Both the position numbers and the translations under genes were made by a program. A stretch of 10,249 nt of DNA from Labilithrix luteola (GTDB lineage: Bacteria; Myxococcota_A; Polyangia; Polyangiales; Polyangiaceae): NCBI GenBank assembly GCA_026225435.1, contig JAMFST010000604.1, positions 1-10,249 on the forward strand. The letters are read 5' to 3'. Under the pieces are notes generated by a model that had not been told where the DNA came from, did no database searches, and saw nothing but the letters and a program-made list of their open reading frames with translations. This document shows, piece after piece, positions 1 through 5,902 of this stretch (positions are counted from its first letter, which is position 1; each line of letters starts with the position of its first letter).

Positions 1-369
1 CACCTCGTCGACCGCCACGGCCACCAGATCTCCGTCACGCCCGAGCACCAGCGCCTGCCCGCGCTCCGGCAGCGCAGCGAGCGGCGCGCCGAGGACGGCG
101 GCGAGGTGGAACACCGGCAACACCGCCCCTTCGTGCCCGACCAGACCGGCGACGTGCGCCGGCGCCTGGGGAAGACGCGCGAGACGTCGCAAGGTGCGCA
201 CCCCGCGGAGCCACCGCAGATCGACGGCGTAGCGCCCGCCGGCGGCCGTCACCCGCAGCACCGACAGGCGCGCGCCACCCAGGCCGTCGTCTCCGTCCGC
301 GCCGTCGCGCTCTTCACGCGGTCGCGCCAGGGCAGCGGTCCGCAGCGCCAGCCAGTCTTCACCGCTCAC
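1..369 (-). CDS. cheW: CheW-like coupling protein with N-terminal extension, WspD-like (C-terminus off window)
   Basis: A CheW adaptor links chemoreceptors to the CheA kinase in cytoplasmic receptor arrays. Only the first 123 residues are visible; the gene continues past the left edge. Residues 1-34 are a charged, probably disordered extension. The CheW fold begins near residue 35 and includes GLVGHEGAVLPVFHLAAVLG (75-94), matching the family pattern of a Gly-[IV]-[IVN]-x-[RH]-[GE]-x-[IV]-[LP]-[PV] segment. The GTG start is chosen because it overlaps the upstream CheR stop as GTGA and has a GGAGG site 6 bases away. It is third in a CheW, CheR-TPR, CheW series, the order of wspB-wspC-wspD, and WspD also carries residues ahead of its CheW domain. 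The two CheW proteins here are clearly divergent from each other. The Wsp assignment is an inference from gene order; the CheW family call is firm. Confidence 0.85.
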   Translation of the reverse strand, partial: MSGEDWLALRTAALARPREERDGADGDDGLGGARLSVLRVTAAGGRYAVDLRWLRGVRTLRRLARLPQAPAHVAGLVGHEGAVLPVFHLAAVLGAPLAALPERGQALVLGRDGDLVAVAVDEV

Positions 370-1781
370 CGTGAACCTCCTCGTCGCGGCGGCGGGCGCA
401 ACAGCGCGCGGCAGGTGCGCGCCAGCTCCGCATGCTCCGCCGTGTCGGCCGCCGTTCCGAGGACGCCCAGCGCGTTGCGCGCCGAGCGCTGCGCCCGCTC
501 GCGATCCCCCAGCTGCACCGAGGCCATCGCCGCCACCACGTGGGCCAGCGGCAACGAGGAGTCGAGCAAGATCGCGGCATCGGCGTCGGCCAGCGCCGCG
601 GCCGAGTGCTGCAGCGACAGGTGGACGAAGGCGCGCAGCACCCGCGGCTCCACGTCGAGCGATCGCGCGCTCACCAGCGGATCGAGGAGGGTGATCGCCT
701 CGGTGTACTTTCCTGCATCGGCGAGCGCGCGCGCGGCCGCCAGCTCCTCGTGCCCACCGGCGCCGGGCGGAGGCGGCGGCGGCAAGACCGAGGAGGGCAC
801 GGCGGCGGGGGGACGGCGCGACGAGCTCCTCCCCGTCGGCGGGGTCGGCGCCCGCGGCACCGGCGAGAGGCGGCTGCGCGGCGGCTTGCTCGTGCGGGAG
901 ACGCGCGCGGCGACCTCCGGCTCCGCCCGCACGTACACCGGCGGGACGTGCCGCGCGAGCCGCAGCGCGGTCGACGCCAGGGGCGGATCGGTCGACGCCA
1001 GCACCAGCTCTCCCGCCGGCGCGAGCGAGGCGGCGAAGCGCCGCGCCACCAGCCGTGCCGCCGCCGGCGCGAAGTACACCAGCACGTTGCGGCAGACGAT
1101 CAGATCGCACTCCTTCGGCCAGGGGTTGCGCGGCGAGTCCTCCTCGGCGAGGTTCAGCACCTGGAAGTGGACCCGCGAGCGCACCGCCTCGATCGGTCGC
1201 AGCCGGTCGCCGCGCCCCGGCTCGTCGCGCCGCTCCTCCAGCTCGAACCAGCGCATCTTGCGGGTCAACTCCACGTTGCGAAACGACCAGGATCCGTACG
1301 ACGCCTCGCGCGCCTTCACCAGCGCGCTGGCGTTCACGTCGGTCGCCACCACCTGCACCGCGGCCGCCGGGCCGAGCGTCTCGAGGAAGAGGATCGCCAG
1401 CGAGTACGCCTCTTCGCCGGTCGCGCAGCCGGCAGACCACACGGTCAGCGGACGCGGGAACCCGCACGCGATGCGTTGCGCCACCTCGACGATCCGCGCC
1501 AACCCCTCCATCTCGCGGAAGAAGTACGTCTCCCCCACCGAAGTCTCGCGCACCAGGGCGTCCAGCACCTGCTGCTCTCCGTGGAGCGCGCGGTTCAAGA
1601 GGTCGGCCAGCGTCGGCGCGTCGACCGAGTCGGCGGCGCGGTCGAAGGCCATGTCGAGCGTGTTGGCCCGCGTCGGCGCGAACACCGTGCCGTAGCGCCG
1701 ACCGAGCTCGCGCTCGAGCCCCTCGCGGGAGAGCGGATCTGCCGGTCGCGGCGCCGTCCTTGGTCTCGGCTCGCGCGTCAC
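366..1781 (-). CDS. cheR: CheR-type chemoreceptor methyltransferase with C-terminal TPR-like domain (WspC-like)
   Basis: The product (471 aa from a GTG start) transfers methyl groups from S-adenosylmethionine to glutamates of a chemoreceptor, setting array sensitivity in the cytoplasm. Residues 15-75 form the CheR all-alpha N-domain. The methyltransferase core shows VGETYFFRE (82-90), SAM motif I WSAGCATGEEAYSLA (115-129), the acidic ATDVN (146-150) and DLIVCRNVLVYF (226-237). Residues 290-343 are a basic, Ser/Pro-rich linker with a six-proline run. Residues 345-440 are Ala-rich helical pairs resembling TPRs. CheR enzymes are usually near 280 aa; the tail makes this the CheR-TPR form, as in WspC and FrzF. 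The start is chosen because GTG overlaps the preceding CheW stop as GTGA and has GGGAG 7 bases upstream. The frame stays open far upstream, antisense to the receptor gene, but that part is Arg/Gly-rich shadow. The likely substrate is the divergent receptor at 2409. Confidence 0.93.
   Translation of the reverse strand: MTREPRPRTAPRPADPLSREGLERELGRRYGTVFAPTRANTLDMAFDRAADSVDAPTLADLLNRALHGEQQVLDALVRETSVGETYFFREMEGLARIVEVAQRIACGFPRPLTVWSAGCATGEEAYSLAILFLETLGPAAAVQVVATDVNASALVKAREASYGSWSFRNVELTRKMRWFELEERRDEPGRGDRLRPIEAVRSRVHFQVLNLAEEDSPRNPWPKECDLIVCRNVLVYFAPAAARLVARRFAASLAPAGELVLASTDPPLASTALRLARHVPPVYVRAEPEVAARVSRTSKPPRSRLSPVPRAPTPPTGRSSSRRPPAAVPSSVLPPPPPPGAGGHEELAAARALADAGKYTEAITLLDPLVSARSLDVEPRVLRAFVHLSLQHSAAALADADAAILLDSSLPLAHVVAAMASVQLGDRERAQRSARNALGVLGTAADTAEHAELARTCRALLRPPPRRGGSR
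376..380 (-). promoter_or_regulatory. Ribosome binding site deciding the GTG start of the second CheW
   Basis: A GGAGG on the minus strand lies 6 bases before the GTG at 369-367, inside the last codons of the CheR gene. It supports the overlapping GTG start rather than a later in-frame codon and suggests translation coupled to the upstream gene. Confidence 0.7.
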
Positions 1782-2269
1782 GTCGCGGCTCCCGGCAACG
1801 TCGACATGCGCGCCGCGACGGCCACGGCGCGCTCGAGCGTCGCCTCGTCGTCGAGCGAGAGGAGCGCGTCGAGATCCTGCACCACCACCAGCTCCCCCTC
1901 GAGCACGAGCACGCCGCGCACGTGCCGCGACGGGAGCCCTGCCTCGATCGTCGCCGGCTCGATCGTCCGCAGGCCGGTCACCCGGTCCACCTGCAGCGCG
2001 TAGCGCCGGGTGCGCCCCTCGGCGATCACCAGGTGATCGTCCACCGGACCACGTCCGTCGGTCCGCTCGGCCAGCGTCTCCCCTTCCAGCTGGAAGACCC
2101 GGCGCAGCGCCACCAGCGGGATGGCCGAGCCACGATGGTTCACCAGACCGGTGACGACCGGAGGCGCGCCCGGCAGATCGCGGGCGTGCACCATCGGCGC
2201 CAGCTCCACGACGCGTTCCATGGGCAACGCGTAACGGCCGCTCGCCAGCTCGAACTCCACGAGCTCCAT
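1778..2269 (-). CDS. cheW: CheW coupling protein (WspB-like)
   Basis: A compact CheW adaptor of 163 aa, close to the usual family length. Residues 1-141 form the two-barrel CheW fold: it opens with LVEFELASGRYALPMERVVE (3-22) and carries the diagnostic GLVNHRGSAIPLVALRRVF (41-59). The second subdomain includes HLVIAEGRTRRYALQVDRV (79-97) and ends near VQDLDALLSL (130-139). It should bridge the receptor tip and CheA at the inner face of the membrane. It is the first gene of the minus-strand group and overlaps the CheR start by GTGA. The ATG at 2269-2267 is the natural start because the fold begins at residue 3, although the site upstream (CTCGGGTTGCG) is a poor ribosome binding site. The 139-bp gap to the divergent receptor should hold its promoter. 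Confidence 0.93.
   Translation of the reverse strand: MELVEFELASGRYALPMERVVELAPMVHARDLPGAPPVVTGLVNHRGSAIPLVALRRVFQLEGETLAERTDGRGPVDDHLVIAEGRTRRYALQVDRVTGLRTIEPATIEAGLPSRHVRGVLVLEGELVVVQDLDALLSLDDEATLERAVAVAARMSTLPGAAT
1789..1793 (-). promoter_or_regulatory. Ribosome binding site deciding the GTG start of CheR
   Basis: A GGGAG on the minus strand is 7 bases before the GTG at 1781-1779, within the end of the CheW gene. It marks the true N-terminus of CheR in a frame that stays open for a further 2.2 kb upstream. Confidence 0.65.
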
Positions 2270-2408
2270 CGCAACCCGAGTACCTATCTCGTCTGACGAC
2301 GGCGCGCATCCGGCGGCGCGGCTCTGCCGTAATCTCTCTGATGAAAGCGCACGCTAGCGCCGGGCTGCCGGTTCGCCCGAGCGCTAGCCATAGTAGACGC
2401 GATCCTCG
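2270..2408. promoter_or_regulatory. Divergent intergenic region between cheW and the chemoreceptor
   Basis: This 139-bp gap must drive transcription of the minus-strand CheW-CheR-CheW group and of the plus-strand receptor. I see no convincing -35/-10 pair for sigma-70 and no sigma-54 GG-N10-GC element in a useful position. The notable structure is the inverted repeat at 2353-2388, on the receptor side. Neither ATG has a good Shine-Dalgarno sequence. Confidence 0.45.
2353..2388. repeat. Long inverted repeat upstream of the chemoreceptor
   Basis: The arms are GCTAGCGCCGGGC (2353-2365) and GCCCG-A-GCGCTAGC (2375-2388). They pair over 13 positions with one bulged A at 2380 and a 9-base loop. The outer 8 bases (GCTAGCGC/GCGCTAGC) are perfect. 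The repeat ends 20 bases before the receptor ATG. It could be an operator dyad, or an mRNA hairpin in the receptor leader; in the other direction it is 84 bases from the cheW start. There is no U-run, so a terminator is unlikely. Confidence 0.6.
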
Positions 2409-4079
2409 ATGGTCGACTCGATCTCGCAGGACCGCTTCCGCGCCACGCTCAACCGCGCCATGCTCGTTCCCATCATCGCGATGGTGGTGATCGCGGTGGT
2501 CTACGCCGCGCTCATCCAGCGGCTGGTGGAGGCGCAGGAGTGGCTCGATCACACGGACATCGTGATCAGCCGCATCTACGAGGCGCAGAAGATGCTCATC
2601 AGCGCGGAGAGCGGGCTGCGCGGCTTCCAGCTGACCGGTGATCCCGAGCTGCTGGCCAACTTCGACAGCTCGCGCACGTCGGTCCCCAAGGCGCTCGACG
2701 AGCTGCGCACGATGACCATCGACAACCAGCACCAGGCCGTGCGCATCGACGCGCTGCGCGACCTCACCGACCGCTGGGGGAGCGTGAGCGCCCAGCGCAA
2801 GTCGGCCTTGCCCCTCGACCGCGCCACCCAGGCTGCGACCCTCGCCCCGGCGCGTGAGCTTCTCCGCAGCGCTCTGCAGACCCTCGATACCATGCTCGCC
2901 GAGGAGTCCGATCTGCGCGCCGCCCGTGCCAAGACTTCGCAGGAGACCGGGCGCAACGTTCTCGCCGTGACCGCGCTCTCCGCGGTGCTCCTCGCGCTTG
3001 CTCTGGCGTGGGTCACGCGCCGGCAGCTGGTCGGCGTCTCCGCCTCGTATGGAGATCTGATCAGCAAGAACGAGCAGCAGACGCGCACCCTGCGCGACTC
3101 GACGGACGCCTTCAGCGCGTTCCTCGAGCGCGTGGCCGCCGGCGATTTCACCGCCGAGCTGCAGCACGAGGCCAACGACGATCAGCTGCGCGAGCTGGCC
3201 ACCAACCTGCGCCTGATGGTCCGCACGTTGCGCGAGATGGCCGCGCGGGTGAGCGACGCGTCGACGGCGCTCGGGCAGGCGACGGCGCGCATCCTCACGA
3301 CGACGCAGCAGCTCTCCGCCGGCGCGACCGAGTCGAGCGCCGCCGTGACCGAAACGATGGCCGCGGTCGACGAGGTGGCGCAAACGACCAACGCCGCGCG
3401 CGAGCGGGTCCGCCTGGTGGGCGAGGCTTCGCGCCGCAGCATCGACGTGTCCAACGGCGGGCGCACCGCGGTGCAGCAGGCGAGCACGGCGATGGCCAAG
3501 GTGAAGAGCCAGGTCGACTCGATCGCCGAGCGCATCCTCGCGCTCTCCGAGCAGGCGCAGACCGTGGGGCAGATCATCACCACGGTGAACGAGCTGGCCG
3601 AGCAGTCGAACCTGCTGGCGCTCAACGCGGCCATCGAGGCGGCGCGCGCCGGCGAGCACGGGCGGAGCTTCGCGGTCGTGGCGCAGGAGGTGCGGACGCT
3701 GGCCGAGCACTCCAAGCGGGCGACGGCGCAGGTGCGCGCGGTCCTCGGCGACATCCAGAAGTCGACCTCGAACGCGGTGCTGGCGACCGAGGAGGGGAAC
3801 AAGGCGGTCGCCTCCGCGCTCGTCACCGTGACCGACACCGGCACGCGCCTCGAGCAGCTCGCCGAGGTCATCGCCGACGCCGCCGACGCGACGTCGCAGA
3901 TCAACGCCTCGGCCGATCAGCAGGGGCGCGGCATGGAGCAGATCTCCCAGGCCATGCGCGCCATCGGCCAGGCCACGTCGCAGTCGGTGATGGGCACGCA
4001 GCAGTCGGAGCAAGCGGCCCACGACCTCACGGCGCTCGCCGACAAGCTGCGCGACGCGGTCAGCGCCTATCGGTACTGA
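2409..4079 (+). CDS. Methyl-accepting chemoreceptor with CHASE3-like sensor region
   Basis: A 556-aa inner-membrane chemoreceptor passing a periplasmic signal to a CheA array. Topology: short cytoplasmic N-terminus; TM1 at about 17-36; periplasmic helical region 45-178 resembling CHASE3, with the family hallmark [12 protein letters not shown] (67-78); TM2 at about 183-202. A HAMP-like stretch follows, but its recognisable half ([10 protein letters not shown], 242-251) comes about 40 residues after TM2, later than usual. The long signalling coiled coil covers about 285-548, with the hairpin tip [18 protein letters not shown] (401-418) and [15 protein letters not shown] (421-435). The C-terminus (AVSAYRY) has no pentapeptide docking site for CheR. 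An in-frame TAG at 2394-2396 limits the start to this ATG or later; the ribosome binding site is weak. It is divergent from the CheW-CheR-CheW group, whose CheR probably methylates it. It corresponds by context to WspA, though the Wsp identity is inferred. Confidence 0.95.
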   Translation: MVDSISQDRFRATLNRAMLVPIIAMVVIAVVYAALIQRLVEAQEWLDHTDIVISRIYEAQKMLISAESGLRGFQLTGDPELLANFDSSRTSVPKALDELRTMTIDNQHQAVRIDALRDLTDRWGSVSAQRKSALPLDRATQAATLAPARELLRSALQTLDTMLAEESDLRAARAKTSQETGRNVLAVTALSAVLLALALAWVTRRQLVGVSASYGDLISKNEQQTRTLRDSTDAFSAFLERVAAGDFTAELQHEANDDQLRELATNLRLMVRTLREMAARVSDASTALGQATARILTTTQQLSAGATESSAAVTETMAAVDEVAQTTNAARERVRLVGEASRRSIDVSNGGRTAVQQASTAMAKVKSQVDSIAERILALSEQAQTVGQIITTVNELAEQSNLLALNAAIEAARAGEHGRSFAVVAQEVRTLAEHSKRATAQVRAVLGDIQKSTSNAVLATEEGNKAVASALVTVTDTGTRLEQLAEVIADAADATSQINASADQQGRGMEQISQAMRAIGQATSQSVMGTQQSEQAAHDLTALADKLRDAVSAYRY

Positions 4080-4092
4080 GGCGCGCCCTCAG
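4076..4092. terminator. Short palindrome spanning two convergent stop codons, possible bidirectional terminator
   Basis: CTGAGG (4076-4081) and CCTCAG (4087-4092) are perfect 6-bp arms around CGCGC. The receptor stop (TGA, 4077-4079) and the stop of the minus-strand small membrane protein (4089-4091) lie in opposite arms. The hairpin is GC-rich, but no T-run follows on either side, so an intrinsic terminator is only possible, not established. Confidence 0.3.
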
Positions 4093-4397
4093 CGGATCGA
4101 CAGCGGGCCGAGGCCGACGAAGGCCACGACGAGGATCACCAGCATCACCAGGGCGATGAGCACGTAGTTCACCCGCGTGCCGGTCGCCCAGCCGTCGGCG
4201 AAGAAGCGCCCCTTCGAGCGCTTGCGAATCTTGCGCTGCACGCCGCGCAGGATCTCGCCTTGCGGAACGACCGGCGCCTGCTCGGTCAGCGACTTGCGCA
4301 GCAGCATCTTCATGGCGTCGCCCGGCAAGCTGGGGCGCCCGCTGTCGACGCTGTCCTCGATCTCCGTCTCGCTCTCGGTCACGTTCGGCTCGCTCAT
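4089..4397 (-). CDS. Small single-pass membrane protein coupled to an ECF sigma factor (candidate regulator)
   Basis: I do not recognise a named family in this 102-aa protein. Residues 1-20 are acidic (many Glu/Asp/Ser). Residues 26-40 can form an amphipathic helix. Residues 48-64 are strongly basic (ILRGVQRKIRKRSKGRF, ending at 65), followed by FADGW (66-70). One hydrophobic helix at about 77-98 is followed by four residues. The basic segment just before the helix predicts the N-terminus in the cytoplasm. The ATG overlaps the sigma factor stop as ATGA, and GGGGAG lies 8 bases upstream, so the two are almost certainly cotranscribed and translationally coupled. That position, directly after an ECF sigma gene, is where anti-sigma factors usually lie. 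However, there is no HxxxCxxC zinc motif and no clear RseA/RskA-like domain. A role as membrane tether or anti-sigma factor is inference from position and topology only. Confidence 0.85.
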   Translation of the reverse strand: MSEPNVTESETEIEDSVDSGRPSLPGDAMKMLLRKSLTEQAPVVPQGEILRGVQRKIRKRSKGRFFADGWATGTRVNYVLIALVMLVILVVAFVGLGPLSIR

Positions 4398-5035
4398 CGG
4401 ATCTTCTCCCCGAGCTCCGCCTCCACGAGCTCCCGTAGCTGCCCGCGGGCGCGGTGGATGCGGCTCTTCACCGTCCCGGCGGCGAGCCCGGTGATGGCCT
4501 CGATCTCCTCGTAGCTCAGCTCTTCCACGTCACGAAGCACCAGGCACTCGCGAAACGACGGATCGAGCTTGGCGATGGCGTCGCGCACGATGACCTCCAC
4601 CTGCCGCCCGGCCACCATCTCGTCCGGCCGTTCCACGTGCGAGCTGGTGGTGCCGCGCGCTTCCTGCGGGGCGGCTCGCTCGGCCACGTCGTCGAACACG
4701 TCCTGCTGCCCGGTGTGCCGGCTCTTCAGATATTTCGCGCGGTTCTTGCAGAGGTTCACCGCGATTCTGTACATCCAGGTGGACAGCTTGGCGTCGCCGC
4801 GAAAGCTCCCCACAGCCTTGAAGACCTGAATGAAGACCTCCTGGGTGATCTCCTCGGCCTCCGCCTGGCTCCCCACGCTGTTGCCCATCACGCGCACCAC
4901 GAGCGCGTGAATGCGCCCCTCGTACGTGAGCACCAGCTCGTTGAAGGCGCGCTCGTCCCGCGCCACCAGGCGCTCGACGAACTTCGCTTCCGCTTCGGGA
5001 GAAGGCGCCACGTCAGGCCATGGTGCCAGATTCAT
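4394..5035 (-). CDS. ECF (sigma-70 group 4) RNA polymerase sigma factor
   Basis: A 213-aa alternative sigma factor that directs RNA polymerase to a small regulon, typically envelope or stress genes. Region 2 spans about 31-100, with the core-binding segment EEITQEVFIQVFKAVGSFRG (61-80) and the -10 recognition part LSTWMYRIAVNLCKNRAKY (84-102). A rather long linker (about 106-140) leads to region 4 (about 146-205). Its helix-turn-helix is SYEEIEAITGLAAGTVKSRI (174-193), followed by HRARGQLRE. There is no region 3 and no extra C-terminal domain. The ATG at 5035-5033 lacks a ribosome binding site. An in-frame GTG at 5095-5093, preceded by GGAGG at 6 bases, would add 20 residues but would overlap the divergent gene and place the promoter-like element at 5047-5074 inside the gene. 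I favour 5035, moderately. Downstream it overlaps the small membrane protein by ATGA. Confidence 0.93.
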   Translation of the reverse strand: MNLAPWPDVAPSPEAEAKFVERLVARDERAFNELVLTYEGRIHALVVRVMGNSVGSQAEAEEITQEVFIQVFKAVGSFRGDAKLSTWMYRIAVNLCKNRAKYLKSRHTGQQDVFDDVAERAAPQEARGTTSSHVERPDEMVAGRQVEVIVRDAIAKLDPSFRECLVLRDVEELSYEEIEAITGLAAGTVKSRIHRARGQLRELVEAELGEKIR

Positions 5036-5046
5036 CGGCACAGGAG

Positions 5047-5074
5047 GCGGACACGTTGCGCGCGCGAAAGTTCC
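5047..5074 (-). promoter_or_regulatory. Candidate ECF-type promoter of the sigma factor gene
   Basis: On the minus strand GGAACTT (5074-5068) matches the classic ECF/RpoE -35 element. After 15 bases comes GTC (5052-5050), matching the first half of the GTCTAA-type -10; the rest (CGC) does not match. A start site about 7-10 bases on would fall close to the ATG at 5035, giving a nearly leaderless transcript. That agrees with the missing ribosome binding site. Autoregulation by the sigma factor is inferred. Confidence 0.4.
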
Positions 5075-5081
5075 GGCGCGC

Positions 5082-5879
5082 ATGGCGATTCTCACGCTCG
5101 CCCTCCTCCTGCTCGTTTCCGGTCGGGCCTGGGCGACCGAGTCGCCCGGGCCTGACGACAAGGCGCTCCCTTGCCGGCCGACCATCGCCTGCACCGCCGA
5201 CATCGTCGCTCCCGGCTCGTTCGAGCTGGAGAGCGGGATGCTCTTTCGCAAGCTCGCGGGAGACGTGCGCCAGTGGTCGTTCCCGTTCCTCGCCAAGCTG
5301 ACGCTCGCGAAGTGGGTGCAGCTACAGGTGGGCAGCAACGGCTTCACCACGCAGTGGGCCGGAGCGGCCGGTCGCCTCGGCGAGACGCGCGCCCGCTTCT
5401 TCGACGACATCCAGCTCGGCGCGAAGCTCCATCTCGTCGACCAGTCGGCGCTCGTCCCGTCCCTCTCGCTCTCCGGTGCGCTCTGCGTGCCGACGGCCGA
5501 CGCCATCGGCTACGTGCGCACCACCGACGCGCTCTTCATCGGCTACGTCACCAAGGACGTCGGCCCGGTCCACGCCGACCTCAACGTGGGGCTCAATGCG
5601 CTCGCGCTCGACGGCACCCCCGCCGCGCAGCCGTGGACCGCGCTGGCGATCTCCGTCGAGCCGATCAAGCGCTTCGGCGCGATGGTCGAGGGGTACGTGT
5701 TCGCCAACGCGCGACCCGAGGTGCGCCACGACGCCGGCCTCCTCTTCGCGCTCTCCGCCTCGCCCCGCCCCTGGCTGGTCTTCGACGCCGGGGGAGACGT
5801 GGGCGGTTTCCCCGGCGATTCGCGGGTGTTCAGCGTGTTCGTCGGGATGACCATCGTGCCCGTCGTTCTCTGGCGCTGA
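5082..5879 (+). CDS. Exported protein, probable outer-membrane beta-barrel (phenol-degradation MetA-like type)
   Basis: A 265-aa secreted protein. Residues 1-18 are a signal peptide (hydrophobic ILTLALLLLVSG, then a likely signal peptidase I site AWA|TE). The mature part has regular alternating amphipathic strands with glycine turns, for example GSFELESGMLF (45-55), SFPFLAKLTLAKWVQLQVGS (66-85), DDIQLGAKLHL (108-118) and a C-terminal strand VFSVFVGMTIV (249-259). The opening GSFELESG followed by paired strands resembles the Phenol_MetA_deg/transporter-like barrel family, which includes many uncharacterised outer-membrane proteins. Substrate and transport role cannot be told. Two cysteines (31 and 37) near the mature N-terminus could form a disulfide. 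The ATG is the only start giving an intact signal peptide; the ribosome binding site is weak. It diverges from the sigma gene with a 46-bp gap, so it may belong to that sigma factor's regulon. Confidence 0.85.
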   Translation: MAILTLALLLLVSGRAWATESPGPDDKALPCRPTIACTADIVAPGSFELESGMLFRKLAGDVRQWSFPFLAKLTLAKWVQLQVGSNGFTTQWAGAAGRLGETRARFFDDIQLGAKLHLVDQSALVPSLSLSGALCVPTADAIGYVRTTDALFIGYVTKDVGPVHADLNVGLNALALDGTPAAQPWTALAISVEPIKRFGAMVEGYVFANARPEVRHDAGLLFALSASPRPWLVFDAGGDVGGFPGDSRVFSVFVGMTIVPVVLWR

Positions 5880-5893
5880 CTGTGCGACAGTCA
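5877..5893. repeat. Perfect 7-bp dyad between the barrel protein and lipoprotein genes
   Basis: TGACTGT (5877-5883) and ACAGTCA (5887-5893) are exact inverted copies around GCG. The left arm contains the stop codon of the barrel gene, and the right arm ends 9 bases before the lipoprotein ATG. As DNA it is a 17-bp dyad of operator size. As RNA it is a small tight hairpin that could shape translation or mRNA processing between the two genes. Confidence 0.55.
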
Positions 5894-5902
5894 CTCGTGG
5901 GC

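Noticed and set aside
768..784. GGCGGC-type short repeat
   Set aside because: It encodes the proline run in the CheR linker and is explained by coding for low-complexity sequence.
106..1695. 529-codon plus-strand open frame
   Set aside because: It is antisense to the well-supported CheR and CheW genes, with Arg/Ser/Ala-rich composition and no recognisable motif.
1782..4022. Upstream part of a very long minus-strand open frame continuous with CheR, antisense to the chemoreceptor
   Set aside because: Translation is Arg/Gly/His/Leu-rich low-complexity sequence with no domain, typical of a shadow frame in GC-rich DNA. The opposite strand encodes a clear chemoreceptor, and CheR has its own GTG start and ribosome binding site.
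5046..5059. Sigma-54-like GG-N10-GC spacing on the plus strand before the barrel gene
   Set aside because: Only the GGC and TTGC cores match, the rest of the -24 element is wrong, and such spacing is common by chance in GC-rich DNA.
5036..5095. Sigma factor start at GTG 5095 with a strong GGAGG
   Set aside because: It would add 20 residues not typical of the family, overlap the divergent signal peptide codons and swallow the ECF-type -35 element. Kept only as an alternative.
5171..5902. Upstream extension of the LamG lipoprotein frame to 5171
   Set aside because: The extra residues are an Arg/His-rich shadow of the barrel gene; the ATG at 5903 gives a proper signal sequence.
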